From Oreohelix idahoensis (lineage: Eukaryota > Mollusca > Gastropoda > Stylommatophora > Oreohelicidae), in NCBI GenBank assembly GCA_024509875.1, contig JAMPIV010004265.1, positions 186,001-250,000 on the forward strand: a stretch of DNA of 64,000 bases. Direction: 5' to 3'. The translations under genes were made by a program, and so were the position numbers. Under the pieces are notes generated by a model. The model was not told the DNA's origin. It worked only from the letters and a program-made list of their open reading frames with translations, and ran no database searches. This document shows, in pieces, positions 11,109-21,772 of this stretch (position 1 is the stretch's first letter; each line of letters begins with the position of its first letter).

Positions 11109-11892
11109 AAGAGTTCACAAAGAAGTAAACAGCCTCATGTTTCCATTTAATAACCGGTATCGCAGAAGCCAAAAAATAAAACCAAAAAAGTTTTAAAAAG
11201 AAATTTAACCTGATAGAATTGCGCCAAAAGTTATGAGCAAAATAAAGTGCACCGTATCAAATGGGTAATCAAGAGAAAGATGAATTAGCTATATACTGAT
11301 GAACATGAAAGAGGCGGTGGCAAAGAGAGCTGGCGAACCAAGAGCAGACAAGTGTGGATGAATATTTTGTTTGCTGCAAAGAACACCAACGGATCTGAAC
11401 GCTGGGAAAACAGAAATGTGTGAAATGTGAGCTGCATACTTCAAGCTTTAATTGCGCGTTCAACTGTCATGCCGTGGAGATCTCTCGATACTGTCTATAC
11501 AGGAATCACCTGCTGGAAGCAGATCATCGTATCATAGAGACGCGAGGTGACGCTTCCTTTACTGTGCGTGTGATGTTATTACGTTCTAGAAAGTAATGTA
11601 CGCTTTCATTGTTAAGTGACGCAACAGTGCGCAATATATACTGTACTTAAAACAAAGCAATCTCTTTAAGTGGTTTTTTTTTTTTTTAACTAGAAATTTA
11701 TTTCAGGATTATCAAATTACTTTTATTATTTTTTTTTTTTTTTTTTTTGTTTTTATTAACGAAGTTATCAATTTCGAAATATTTAATAGATATTTGTATT
11801 TATTTATAGTTATAATTATAATATTATTTTTGGTGGAGTTTATCAATTTCCTAATAAGGATATAGCTAATAAATTATATGCCCCGTATTGTT
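11109..11892. other. Gene-free AT-rich stretch
   Basis: Contains poly-T runs at about 11676 and 11731-11748. No gene or recognised repeat is visible. Confidence 0.45.
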
Positions 11893-12112
11893 CCCGGGGG
11901 TCTCTGAAGAGACAAAGAAAAAATAGAACTACTGCACCAACCAGAGATGTTATACAAGGCGACTACTGTAAGGTTGTGCTTGGGGCAGGTAACCTCATCA
12001 TGCAACACGAATTGCCACAGAAATCACCGCTGTAAGATCATGTGACTGCTTGATGCAGGCTTCCTGTAAGGGTACCAGCTGTAGTGGTGTTTCTATGCTC
12101 TGTTAGGAGCGC
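11893..12112 (+). repeat. Unclassified 225-bp interspersed repeat, copy 2
   Basis: Same family as 8080-8312 and 51921-52142. The central block here reads 'acaaggcgactactgtaaggtt', and the copy ends at 'ttaggagcgcaatt'. Confidence 0.7.
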
Positions 12113-12134
12113 AATTAACAATCATCATAATTAG

Positions 12135-12136
<2 letters not shown>

Positions 12137-12204
<68 letters not shown>

Positions 12205-12243
12205 TATAAGTGTGTGAGTGTGTGTGTGTGCGTGTGTGTGTGT
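12137..12243. repeat. (TA)n then (TG)n microsatellite
   Basis: An uninterrupted TA run of about 65 bases is followed by TG/CG repeats. The long Tyr-Ile frames read from it are artefacts. Confidence 0.97.
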
Positions 12244-12452
12244 GAAGGTAGTCCCATAGCAGATACTGCCTTAAGAGAGTGAATTAATAGAGACTTCATT
12301 GTATAATGTCCCCTGCTGCCTTCCCTTCCTTAACTCAAGAGCAGGCAGGTACCCATTTACAGCTGGGTAGACTGGAGCGTGCTGGGGCCAAGATTCGAAC
12401 CTGGCACCTTTGCCACGATAGACCAGCGATTAAACCACTCTGTCAATAGGAC
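12244..12452 (-). mobile_element. tRNA-derived SINE, family 2
   Basis: The minus strand starts with a tRNA-like head (A-box region 'agagtggtttaatcgctgg', B box GGTTCGAATCT). It continues into the family body 'cagctgtaaatgggtacct' and ends at 'gcagtatctgctatgggacta'. Its 3' end abuts the microsatellite at 12137-12243. Confidence 0.85.
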
Positions 12453-14547
12453 GCTTCGGATTCAGTATAAATAAATATAAGAAAGGTCTAGCGATAGCAC
12501 AGCTGATGCATAAAAAATGGTGGTATCAGTTAAGACAGGCATAAACCGGGTAGCGATGTCAATGCTGTTGACTGTCGATGAAGACGAACTCGAGTGTTTG
12601 AAATAAGATTTTACCGTTATTCTATTCTGTACAGCTCTCCCCAACACGCGCCAGCCATGTCGTTACAAACCAGAGCGAGATTACACAACAGAAGCGATAG
12701 TCCTTCACACCCTGTGTCACGTGATCAGCGTAGTGCCGCGTGACTAAATCGGCGTCGAGGGCATCGCAGGAAGCCTCTCTCAGGTCCTTCACAGACGCAT
12801 GCGCGCTGGGTGGTCACGTGCGCAGAAATGACATGTAAACAAAACAGGGAAGGAAGGTCCGAAGGAAGGAGTAACGATGTTTTGTGGGGAAAGTGGAATA
12901 GAAAAATGAAAGTTTTTTTGGACGTTATCAAGAACTGTAAAGCGATAAAACTGAAGTGTGACCAGTTTAGAAGGCGTTAAGAATATCCCACAGCACAGAG
13001 AATTAGCATGTAAAGTTGTTTGTTTAAGTAATTTAGCGTTGCAAAAAAAAAAAAAAAAAAAACATTAGCAACTTAAAAGGGGGTACAAACAGTGGCGGTG
13101 CGTACACTACACACGCTTTCTTTAGAGCTTATATTTATTACTTTTCGAAGTAAAGATATTGCTCCCGTATGTTATTTTGAACCCTTGCCAGGGGCGGAGT
13201 TAGAAGTATAGTATTTGTAGTTTGTCCTCGAAAATTGCCCCCTACACGAGTTATGCCCCGAGTAGGTGCGAAATTAAAATAAATTCAGTTATCGCTGACA
13301 GGGATACCTCTTGCCATTTTTACCCCCTTCTTTTTTTTACATGCAGGTCACAATACCCAGACCCCCCCCCCCCCCTTTTTTGTGGCGACACAAATCTCTT
13401 ACACTCCACCCGCCCCCACTATCCCTCAATTTTTTTTTACACTGACAAAAGAGAATGTAATCGAATGTAAAATTAGTTAACTAGTGAAAACAAAATAACA
13501 CTCTTTTTAGCAAATTAGTGTTTAATTAATCAAACTTCTACAAATGGTTAAATGTTGCTAAACGTATTAAAAATACCATTCAGTTTGGTTTAATTTAATT
13601 TTAAACTATAAAACTTAATAAACGTAAAGCAAGCACATCAATAATTTCAATTCTTACTTATGTTAAAGTTTCCTAAAATAATGAATAAACTTGAGAGCTA
13701 ATCCACAAAAATGTTGATGTCTTCCCTTTCATGTGCCACCTCCCAGCACGAGACAGGGTCCAACCTTTGCCCTACCCAACTAAATGTATTTGCATTTTCT
13801 TCCTAAATAAATAAAAAAAAAAATTGAAACGTCCACAATAGCTCGAATACCGTCTTTCAACTTTTGTACCTTTGATCTCGTCGGACTATTGTTGAGACGA
13901 TGATAACTTTTTATTGTTTTATTTTTAAAATCTAATTTTAATCAACAGTACAGCTAATTTACTCTGCATTTTTAAAGATATATATTACTTTATTTAAAAA
14001 CAAAAAATGTATATTTAAAAATATTTTAAACCAGTTACAGGTTATAACAAGTATCCAATATTTCAGCTGAGATTATAATACTAATAAAGAAGGGAGTTAC
14101 ACAGTGGCATACACAAAGTATGTGGCACCCAGGGCGTATCCTACCTTTTGACACACTTGCAAAGTATATTTTTAACAGTAAGTACTATCATAAAAGTGCC
14201 TGATGGCACCCCAATCCTTGCTGTCACCAGGGGCGGACTGCCCCCCCCCTCCTTTAGTACACCACTGGTGTTACAAATTCAATTTTCCCCCCCCCCGCCC
14301 CCCCCCCCCCGACATTTGTTATGAAAGAAGCGATCCTCACTCGTATTTTTTGTGTAACGTCACATTTCTTGGAAACCCCTTTCACCCTATCGCCAAACTT
14401 AGTCACAAAGTCACAAAATTTTGACTTCCCCTTCCCTCCCCTCACTGCGTGACGTCATATGTGGATGACCTGTTCCTGGCCATAGTCTAGGTTATGACAA
14501 CGCTGAAATAAGCCAGCAGAAGTGTAATTCAGTGTATTCTGACTTAA
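12453..14547. other. Gene-free stretch with homopolymers
   Basis: No gene is visible. Poly-A lies at about 13045-13064, poly-C at about 13362-13375 and 14286-14310. The short ORFs at 12725-12931 and 13222-13470 show no motif. The 14100-14460 section contains 'gtggcacccagggcgtatcc'-type text often seen in interspersed repeats, but I could not assign it. Confidence 0.45.
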
Positions 14548-14844
14548 CAGTTTGACGATGTAGATTCTTGCTCTTCTGTCCCATAACCATAACCAAGTGC
14601 AAGACAACATGAAAATGCTTGATGAGAAGTCACAGCAAATAGGTCTTAAATTACACAGAAATAGGGCAAAGATAATGAGAATAAATGCAGGAAAGATAAC
14701 ACGATTACACTGGAAAAGAAAAAAACAAAAACTACAAGGTTTATAATCATACTCATATCTTGTCAGCAGTATAGACAGAGGGGGCAAACAGTGATATCAA
14801 AATACTAATACAAAAGGCAAGAGAAATTGCATTGGTAAATATAT

Positions 14845-15149
14845 CTTCTTCTTCTTCGTTCGCCCTGAAAAGGACGTTGGTTGCGTTGTGTCCGTTTACA
14901 GCGAAGTTGCAATATTTGCGCCCTTCGGCCGACACATCCGACTTCAGCATGGCATTTTTGGGACCGGGTTAGCCTTCCCTCTTCGATCCATACTCACTCA
15001 GCCAGACTGCAGTGATGCAGCCTGTTTCCAGGACCACCACTTGGAGGTGGAGTAGGGTCTTGGTCAGCTCTGGTTCGCTGACCCTGACGCAAGCAGTCAA
15101 GCTTTGGGTCGCTAACTGCAAACCTCACTGTTGACGCGTCTTAGGTCCC
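14845..15149 (-). mobile_element. SINE-like element with GAA-type tail (family 3), copy 1
   Basis: A 305-bp unit closely similar to 41866-42176. On the minus strand it starts near GGGACCTAAG and ends in a GAA-type microsatellite tail. The duplication AAATATAT flanks it at 14837-14844 and 15150-15157. It has no ORF. The head is not clearly tRNA-like, so the origin of its promoter is unknown. Confidence 0.85.
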
Positions 15150-15577
15150 AAATATATGAAAGTCATAAGAAATTAAGTGCGACACAAAACTTAAAAATTG
15201 TCAACTTAAATGTCAAGTCAGTCCTTTGGAATATGGAGATTAACAGACACAAGCAATAAGTTATATACTTTCCTAAATGAGTGCCTGCGTAGAATAGAAG
15301 AATTGAAATGGTACGACAAGATTACAGTCGTGTGGCTGATGACAAAAGCCAGACAAGTGTCAGTGGAACAAAGAGATGAGAAGTAGACGCTGGATGGGTA
15401 TGATACACATCGAAAAAGCATGTTGAAAGTATTGCCAAGTAGACCATGAGGTAAGAGAAGAAGAAGTAACCCCCCCTCCCCCCCCCCTTCCCCCTCCCAA
15501 AAAATATTAAAATAAATTAAAATAAAATAAAAAAATAAAATAAAAAATAAAAAATAGACACACACATGGAGAAGAGA

Positions 15578-16271
15578 TTCTTCTTTGATCCTTAGCCGCC
15601 GACCGTCAAAGCAGTCAGTGGCCATCACGCCTAGTGGCGTCTTGTAGGGCAACAACAAATTGATTCCACTTTGCCCGGTCGGCGACCATCCTTCGTACAG
15701 TGCCCCAACTCTGGTTCATTCTTTGCATCTCAGCCTCCACAGTCCTCCGCCAGGTTGTTTTTTGGTCGGCCTGTGTTTCGTTTTCCTTCAGGGGTCCAAA
15801 ACATAGCTGTTCTTGTGATGGCGTCGGGGTCTCTTCTGAGGACATGGCCAACACAGCTCCAGTGTCTGCCAGCTATGATGGTGTGCATGTCCTCTTGCTT
15901 GCTCCGAGTAAGCAGATCTTGGTTGGTGATGGTATTCGGCCAAAAGATTCGGTGAATTTTTCTTAGGCATGTTGTGTGAAAAGAGGACAATTTCGACATT
16001 TCCTTCTCCGTAACTCTCCAGCATTCCGCACCATAGGGAAGCACAGAAAGCACACAGCTCTGATATAATCTTAATTTTGTGCTTGTGCTGTATTGAGAAG
16101 ACTTCCAGGTGTTGTTTAGGCTAAAAAAGGCTGTTCTTGCCTTATTCATTCTGATGTTGATGTCTTATCCTGCCCCACCGTCTGGTGTTACTATGCATCC
16201 TAGGTATGTGAAGGTGTCTGTCTGTTCCAGTTGCTGATTCCTTACTGATATGGGCAAACCCGATTTGCCAG
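15578..16271 (-). mobile_element. 5'-truncated RTE-like element, family A, nested in family C
   Basis: The minus strand matches the final 670 bases of the family A ORF and 3' end, with frame breaks. The 10-bp duplication GGAGAAGAGA flanks it at 15568-15577 and 16272-16281. The 5' junction, 16253-16271, is not family A sequence but a short inverted repeat with arms GGCAAA and TTTGCC. It was probably added during integration. Confidence 0.9.
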
Positions 16272-16565
16272 GGAGAAGAGAGCTAGAGATATAAATGACA
16301 ATGGGGAGAAAGTCATGGAAAGACCTACAGCTGATATCACGCTTCAGGTGGACTTGACATATGTTTCTTGAAGCCTTTGCATCTTGGGGAATAATAACGT
16401 GGAATGAATTTTATGTCGCACTAATCTCTAATCTATATTTTTGAACGTCGGTCGGTTTCTCCCCTACAGAAACAGGGGACGCAATTTTTTTCGGTAATGA
16501 AAGTTAGACATTAATTGTATTGTTTCCCTTAACATTAATTTTGGATCAATATATCAATGGGTTTC

Positions 16566-17821
16566 TGTTGCGGACAGTTTCGCTGAGTTTATAACCTGTT
16601 AAATGTACCTGTTTAGTTTGCAGACATTATTTGTTAGATTCTTGATCAAAGGGGAGTTACTCACTTTTTACTTGGCTTGAAGTCAACAGTGGTTGTTATC
16701 CCACTTGTCTTTTAACCTAGTGGTCTAATTTTAGAACCAATGTCTTGTTACCTGACCATATATGGCTTGAATGGTCAGCTTTTCCTAGAATGTTTTCAGA
16801 TCGCCCACCTGAGTCTAGCTCAGGGGTCTTGCGTCTCACGATGCATGCGCGAGTTTTGTGGCGCGTTAAGAAAGACATTTTGTTAGGGAGTCGAGCTGTG
16901 GTTTTCAAACGGTCAAGACGTGTTGGTGTCTTTGATCTGGCTTTATGCCTGGGGAAGGAAAGTCCTCTGTGTATGACCAAGATGTCTAAAGATTGTTTCC
17001 CATATTATTCTAAGCGCCTAGGAGGCGAGTGAGTTTTTGGTGTTTATTCTGAAGAGATGTCAAGGTAAATTATCCTTCTAATCATTTTCTCTATTGCCAG
17101 AATCGTGAATAACATTTGTTACCAGCTTAGTGACTTTTCCCTGGGCGGGAAAGAGTCCATTGAGAATACTAGAGTTTGAGCTCACGAATTATGCTGACAT
17201 ACCTTGTTTTGTCCAAGGAATCATAGAGGACACTGTATTTAGGGGCCCGCCATATTTCGCGGCCTGCTGTATACTAGAAAATGTATCTGACTTGCTGGTG
17301 TCAGAGTAGAGCGGAACTAAGCTCATATATTTGAAGACCCGCTGGCAATGCGGGGTATTTTGCTGTAGCTGAAGAAAGAGAGATAGTTTGAGGTCAGCAT
17401 CATTTATGCACAGCTTACTGATGAACTGTTGATGCAAACTGTACCGAACTGTTGTTATGCTTACGATGTCATGAGTGTTGTCAAATGACTGTATTTATAT
17501 TGATGTCGGCGTCTCTTGTAATCGTACTGCATTAAAGTGTTGAAAACGTCAGAGGTGTTACCAAGCTCCTTGACTTTCTACGTTGTGGTGCAAGAGTGTA
17601 TTGTCCAGTAGATGACTGTCTTCCACGAACCTTCACAGACCCATTCGCACTCTTTGATGTCTACTCACGCACCATTACTGTAACACTTCAACACTAGGAA
17701 GTCAAGATTGAATGTCAACATTATGGCGGCCAACCAGGGCCTACAACATTTAGTATGAACCTACTGTTACCACGAATACAGGACGTTACATCTATGGTGG
17801 CCAACGAAACGACCATTAACA
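16566..17821 (+). repeat. 5' LTR
   Basis: Starts TGTTGCGG and ends TTAACA, so it has the canonical TG...CA ends. Near the 3' side are a TATA-like TATTTATATT at about 17491 and a poly-A signal ATTAAA at 17531. The transcript start would lie between them. An ORF at 16745-17032 is described separately. Confidence 0.95.
16745..17032 (+). CDS. ORF inside the 5' LTR, about 95 codons, unknown product
   Basis: A Met-to-stop frame lies wholly within the LTR. The protein is basic in its second half (VKKD, FKRSRRVG) and ends KRLGGE. It has no signal peptide, membrane segment or known motif. The matching frame in the 3' LTR is 27716-28006, with the same start, stop and frame. The only indel between them within the ORF is 3 bp. 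Some retroviruses carry LTR genes, but no similarity to those is claimed. It could be chance. Confidence 0.35.
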   Translation: MLPDHIWLEWSAFPRMFSDRPPESSSGVLRLTMHARVLWRVKKDILLGSRAVVFKRSRRVGVFDLALCLGKESPLCMTKMSKDCFPYYSKRLGGE

Positions 17822-17828
17822 TTTATGA

Positions 17829-17846
17829 TGGCCAGTGTGAGCCTTC
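17829..17846 (+). promoter_or_regulatory. Candidate primer binding site
   Basis: The first TGG after the 5' LTR is at 17829-17831, seven bases past the LTR end, followed by CCAGTGTGAGCC. Primer sites normally start with TGG, complementary to the CCA end of a tRNA. The matching tRNA was not identified. Confidence 0.35.
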
Positions 17847-17998
17847 TACATTATACTACCAATCAAGAAACAGCTTTTAACATTTATGGTGAGCCAGCTT
17901 GATGGGGCTATTGTCGTGCTGATGTCAACTTCGTGGTAACTGAAAGTACCCGGCGCTGCCCGGTAGATTGTTGACATTGCAACATTTCCTGAGCCTGA

Positions 17999-18076
17999 AT
18001 AGTTCAGAAAGTCAAGTTCCAGTACCATTGTTATTACTGGTATTCAGAAGGTCAAGTTCCTATACCATCGTTGTAT
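17999..18076 (+). repeat. Leader minisatellite, left block
   Basis: Two diverged units of about 40 bp containing 'cagaaggtcaagttcc' and 'taccatcgttgt'. Further units of the same repeat lie 2.5 kb downstream at 20631-20770, which suggests that something was inserted into one array. Confidence 0.75.
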
Positions 18077-18315
18077 GTGATGCTGCACTGGAATTCTGTC
18101 CTTCAACCGGCCCGATTCTGTCGTCTATTTTGTATTTTCACAATTGTTTTCTTCTCATTTGTATATATATCGTGTTTGGTATTTTTGGGTAGGTAATTAA
18201 ATGGGGTCGTTTTATGATGGTAGGTTTATTTTACACTCGACCAGTTTTACTTTCTTCTGATTTTCCGCGATTTTTCGTTGTTTACGGAAATCGCCATTTT
18301 TCGGGCACGACTGTA

Positions 18316-18500
18316 TGACGCGTCAGAAACGCACGTGGACGTGATGTCATTTTTGGACACGCGGTCGCGTTGTTTTCAAATCTGATTGGCGCAGCTCGTA
18401 GTTATTTTATTTTTCTAAGCATTTCCATTGGTCCGAGTGAACGCTTAGGTTATGCGTAGGAAGGGAATCCGCGGGGGCGGTTCGCTTGTATATATTGAGA
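18316..18500 (+). promoter_or_regulatory. Strong-looking RNA polymerase II promoter inside the leader
   Basis: Within 185 bp lie a palindromic CRE-like TGACGCGTCA (18316-18325), two inverted CCAAT boxes (ATTGG at 18385 and 18427), a GC box GGGGGCGG (18473-18480) and a TATA box TATATATT (18489-18496). Order and spacing are those of a compact cellular or viral promoter. Transcription would start near 18520. This is 700 bp past the LTR and 3.2 kb before gag. Confidence 0.6.
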
Positions 18501-18593
18501 TAGAAAATTGCGGGCAAGTCTCTATCGTAAAAAATAATTGTCAGCCGTCAGACTTCGTATTATCGTCTCCACTGTGGGAACAAAGCGGTATTG

Positions 18594-19405
18594 GTATGTA
18601 GTCGTTTTATTATCATTTATTTATTAGTGGGTTTTTTAGAAATTCGCCCGTAGTTAACTTCTTCGGGGACATTAACTTTTAAGTTTTAAAACGATAGTGC
18701 CATCCATTATCATTTTTGAAGAACGACGTAAATGTAACACTGTGCTTATTCTTTCTATGATTTTGGCAGTAGATAGGAGTGTGTGAAGTTATAAGCTACA
18801 CGTGTGCTCATAGTTGTAGAATGTTATGTAAAACCACCATTTATTCCTGTGTATTTACAAATGTAATTTTATTGGGAATCGATTGTGTGTACTAAATTTT
18901 ATTATGCCTTAAATGTAAGAAATGCAGTCGGAGAGTAAAGATGTATGTTATAAGTGGATTATACTGCTTAGAGGAGTAAACTATTCCTATAGTGAGATTT
19001 CATTTAATTTTGGAGTAAGTAGGAAACCTCATGGGTAACGTTAAAGGAATTCCCTAGTTGAAATATTGGGACACGTAGTTAGCCATGCGGAACAGCCACG
19101 TAATAGGTCAGACAGGTCGGGAGATTTTGTTTACCTACCCGGCAGAGTTAAGTTGAAGAGAAGAGGAGCAGAAGGAGCGTGAGATAGAGAGACACGTGGG
19201 TAGGAGTATTTTATGGATTGTTGTTCAGAACGAGAGAAGGGGGAGTAGAAGGAGAGAGATTTAAGTGCCACGTGGGTAATATTATTTTATGTATTGTTGT
19301 ACATGACGAGTGAAGTACTGAGTAAGGGAGTTATAAAGATTAATGGGTTAGAGATGCGTTATGTTGGAGTTGTTATACAATAGACGCATTTTCTTTTAAT
19401 TTCAG
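18594..19405 (+). other. Candidate intron in the leader cassette
   Basis: A donor TTG|GTATGT at 18594 follows a short exon that would start at about 18520. The acceptor at 19404-19405 is preceded by a pyrimidine-rich 'tttcttttaatttcag'. Splicing would place the ATG at 19412 six bases into exon 2. Confidence 0.45.
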
Positions 19406-19411
19406 CGAGTC

Positions 19412-19762
19412 ATGGCAAAACAGTGGGGGAGCATAATTTTGTCATATAAAATTATCCACGGCAAAAAGACATATCTCAGGGTCAGAGTACTCGAGTTATC
19501 GTCAGGAGCAAAAGAACATAACCTAAACGGTCTATTGCAGGGAAGTTTAATTCTTCAGCGAGACTGGTTTCAATTGCGTACAGCCGGAAATCAAGGCTGT
19601 GTTTTTCCTCTAACTCCGGAGCGGGTTAAAAGAGGGAAGCTATTCAGCAGCAGAGAAGTTTGTCGACAGTTAATCAAGTGCCTCATGCTTGACGCCAGAA
19701 CTTCATCATCATCCTCCCCAGATTCAGGAACAGGTGATAGGGTTACCATACCTGGGTCTTGA
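19412..19762 (+). CDS. Unknown 116-codon protein from the leader cassette
   Basis: I do not recognise this protein. It starts MAKQWGS, is rich in Leu, Val, Arg and Lys, and ends in a Ser/Thr/Gly tail (a run of five Ser at about residue 98). No signal peptide, transmembrane helix, zinc motif or catalytic signature is visible. The ATG is just after a good splice acceptor and downstream of the promoter at 18316-18500. A poly-A signal follows at 20301. The cassette reads in the same direction as the retrotransposon and lies between two blocks of one minisatellite. It may be an accessory gene of the element, a captured host gene or a relic of a nested element. Coding status rests on context only. 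Confidence 0.4.
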   Translation: MAKQWGSIILSYKIIHGKKTYLRVRVLELSSGAKEHNLNGLLQGSLILQRDWFQLRTAGNQGCVFPLTPERVKRGKLFSSREVCRQLIKCLMLDARTSSSSSPDSGTGDRVTIPGS

Positions 19763-20300
19763 AAGAAACGAGAGAAGAGCGTAATAACGGAGACGCCGCA
19801 TCATCAGTCGTCGAGTATTAGAGAGACACTGAGATCAAGAAGGAGAGAGGGAGAGAGAGGAGGGAGAAAATAGACAGGACCAGTAGGGTCTGTTTAGTGT
19901 CCACTCGAAGGATAGACACTGAGCCATTGTGTTACTCCAAGTCTATTATTTTAGCATCTCCAGTGGTGTTAGTTAGCGGCGCATATCGCCTAACAAGTGG
20001 AAAGCGGTGTAGACGTTCGTTGAGGAAGAGTCAACCAGACTGAGACAGTAGACATCTTATTGGTATTAGAGAGTGGAGGCTAAAGTTGACAGCCTTACAA
20101 GATCAGAGTAGTTTAAATCACTAACCACTTTTATTGTTCCTCAGCAGGGTGACAGAAAGAGTGAATGTGATTGGGGTTTTTTTTGGTTTTGTCTAGTGTC
20201 TATCAATTTAATTGTTACGTTGCTTTTCAGGCCAGTGCAACATTGCACGCTATTTTTTTATGATTTGATGTATGCTGAAATTGTAATGTTTTATTCTGTA

Positions 20301-20306
20301 AATAAA
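20301..20306 (+). terminator. Candidate poly-A signal of the leader cassette
   Basis: AATAAA lies about 540 bases after the stop of the 116-codon ORF, with T-rich and TG-rich sequence following at 20320-20400. It suits a cleavage site near 20325. Confidence 0.4.
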
Positions 20307-20630
20307 TAGATATTTACTGTACACTGCATCAGCTTCTACTCTTTACTATACTTACTTTATGTCGTCTGTATAGTGATGTTTGTGGTCGTTTTATACACCT
20401 TATCTCCTTGTGTTTAAAGGTAGTCAGAGGAGGGTGAGATTATAGCCATTCTGAAGTCACGAAGCGGCAACGGGAGAGTCAAATCCTGGTTCTGTCCCTT
20501 GAGCCAATAGTCTCATCTGTCCACAGGCATGTCATTTTCCATCTAAATTCTATCTTCTCAGACTTTCTCATACTAGGGTCTTGCTTTCATTCAGGCACAC
20601 TCTATAAACTTAAAACCACTTCGTGACATT

Positions 20631-20770
20631 GCTGTAGTTCAGAAGGTCAAGTTCCGATACAATCGTTGTTGCTGTAGTTCAGAAGGCCAAGTTCCGGTAC
20701 CATCGTTGTCGCCGTTATTTTGAAGGTCAAGTTCCGGTACCATCATTGTTACTATTGTTCAGAAGCAAGT
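20631..20770 (+). repeat. Leader minisatellite, right block
   Basis: Three units of about 40 bp, each with a 'ttcagaaggtcaagttcc' core and 'taccatcgttgt' or a close variant, plus a partial unit. They match the block at 17999-18076. Confidence 0.85.
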
Positions 20771-21427
20771 TCAGATGAACCCTTCAGCGTTGGATCCTCT
20801 GATCCTCAGAATGCTGACTATAGTGCTTCATCGTTGCTGTTATTGACGATAGGATTGTCATAAGATAAGTGGCCTGTTTGTTATTGTGAACTGTGCCATT
20901 ATATTTTGTAACTGAGCTTTCTTTACACATTCTTTATTCACTCTGTGTTTACATGTTTATATGTTACATGTTATTTATATGTTTATATTTCAGCGGGTTT
21001 GGTTGGGTCGGTGACTCCTGTAGGTAATATCCCACTTAACCGAGGGCCTACTGTGAGCGTTCTTTAGGGCCTATCGCGAATTTCCTGTTGTGGAAATTAT
21101 CAGCGACTTTTTGTTGCTTCGCGATATTTTTTGTTTGTTTAGCTGTGACGAAGTGCGTTGGTGTCGTTTTCGTATATTTTTCTGTTCTTTAGTTTTGATT
21201 TGATTTGTTTGAATTTGTCTGCCTCCTCTTCCTTTCGTTTAGTTTTATACACCTTTATGTTTATACACTGTTGCGTCATTTGTTTTGTTTACTTTTCGCA
21301 GTTACCATTACATTTTTTGTAACATTTTTTCTTTAGTTCCGCTTTAATGCTCATTTGATTTCTGCGAATGTTATCGCATTGTCCTTGATGCTTGTTCTCT
21401 GTTTATGTTAGTCATTGTTGTCATACG

Positions 21428-21553
<126 letters not shown>

Positions 21554-21614
21554 ATACACTATTAGTAGTATAGTGTATTTGGGATAAAATTGATTGATGG
21601 TATTATTATTGTAA

Positions 21615-21731
21615 AGGTGATTATACAAGTTCTTTATCAAAGACTTGTTTCCCACAGAGATTGGGATAAAGTGAGGTGATTATACAAGTTCTTTATTAAA
21701 GACTTGTTCCCATTAAGGTTGGGATAGAGTA
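21615..21731 (+). repeat. Two tandem 58-59 bp units just before gag
   Basis: Units 21615-21673 and 21674-21731 share 'aggtgattatacaagttc' and 'aaagacttgtt' and differ at several positions. An acceptor-like 'ttatttcag' (AG at 21744-21745) follows, 27 bases before the gag ATG. Splicing of the long leader could therefore bring gag close to the cap. Confidence 0.8.
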
Positions 21732-21772
21732 ATTTATTATTTCAGGTTATTGATCTCATATTTTTAGACATA

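Larger units (their letters stand above)
14548..16395 (+). pseudogene. Family C non-LTR retrotransposon, decayed RT fragment with two nested insertions
   Basis: Plus-strand pieces encode, in order, the sequence just after the RT catalytic Asp pair (14555-14700), the 'YLV-SIDRGGK' strand (14757-14795), the thumb (15157-15290) and the C-terminal 'LKWYDKIT' region (15300-15460). A last piece (16272-16395) matches the C-terminus at 46601-46740. Frames are broken many times. The reading is interrupted by a SINE at 14845-15149 and a family A fragment at 15578-16271. Both are bounded by target duplications, so the family C copy is older than either. Poly-C and an A/T-rich run lie at 15466-15560. Confidence 0.75.

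Noticed and set aside
17725..17745. Primer binding site at TGGCGGCCAACCAGGGCC
   Set aside because: It looks like a lysine-tRNA-type site, but the same bases (with one change) occur in the 3' LTR at 28694-28714, so it lies within the LTR, not after it.
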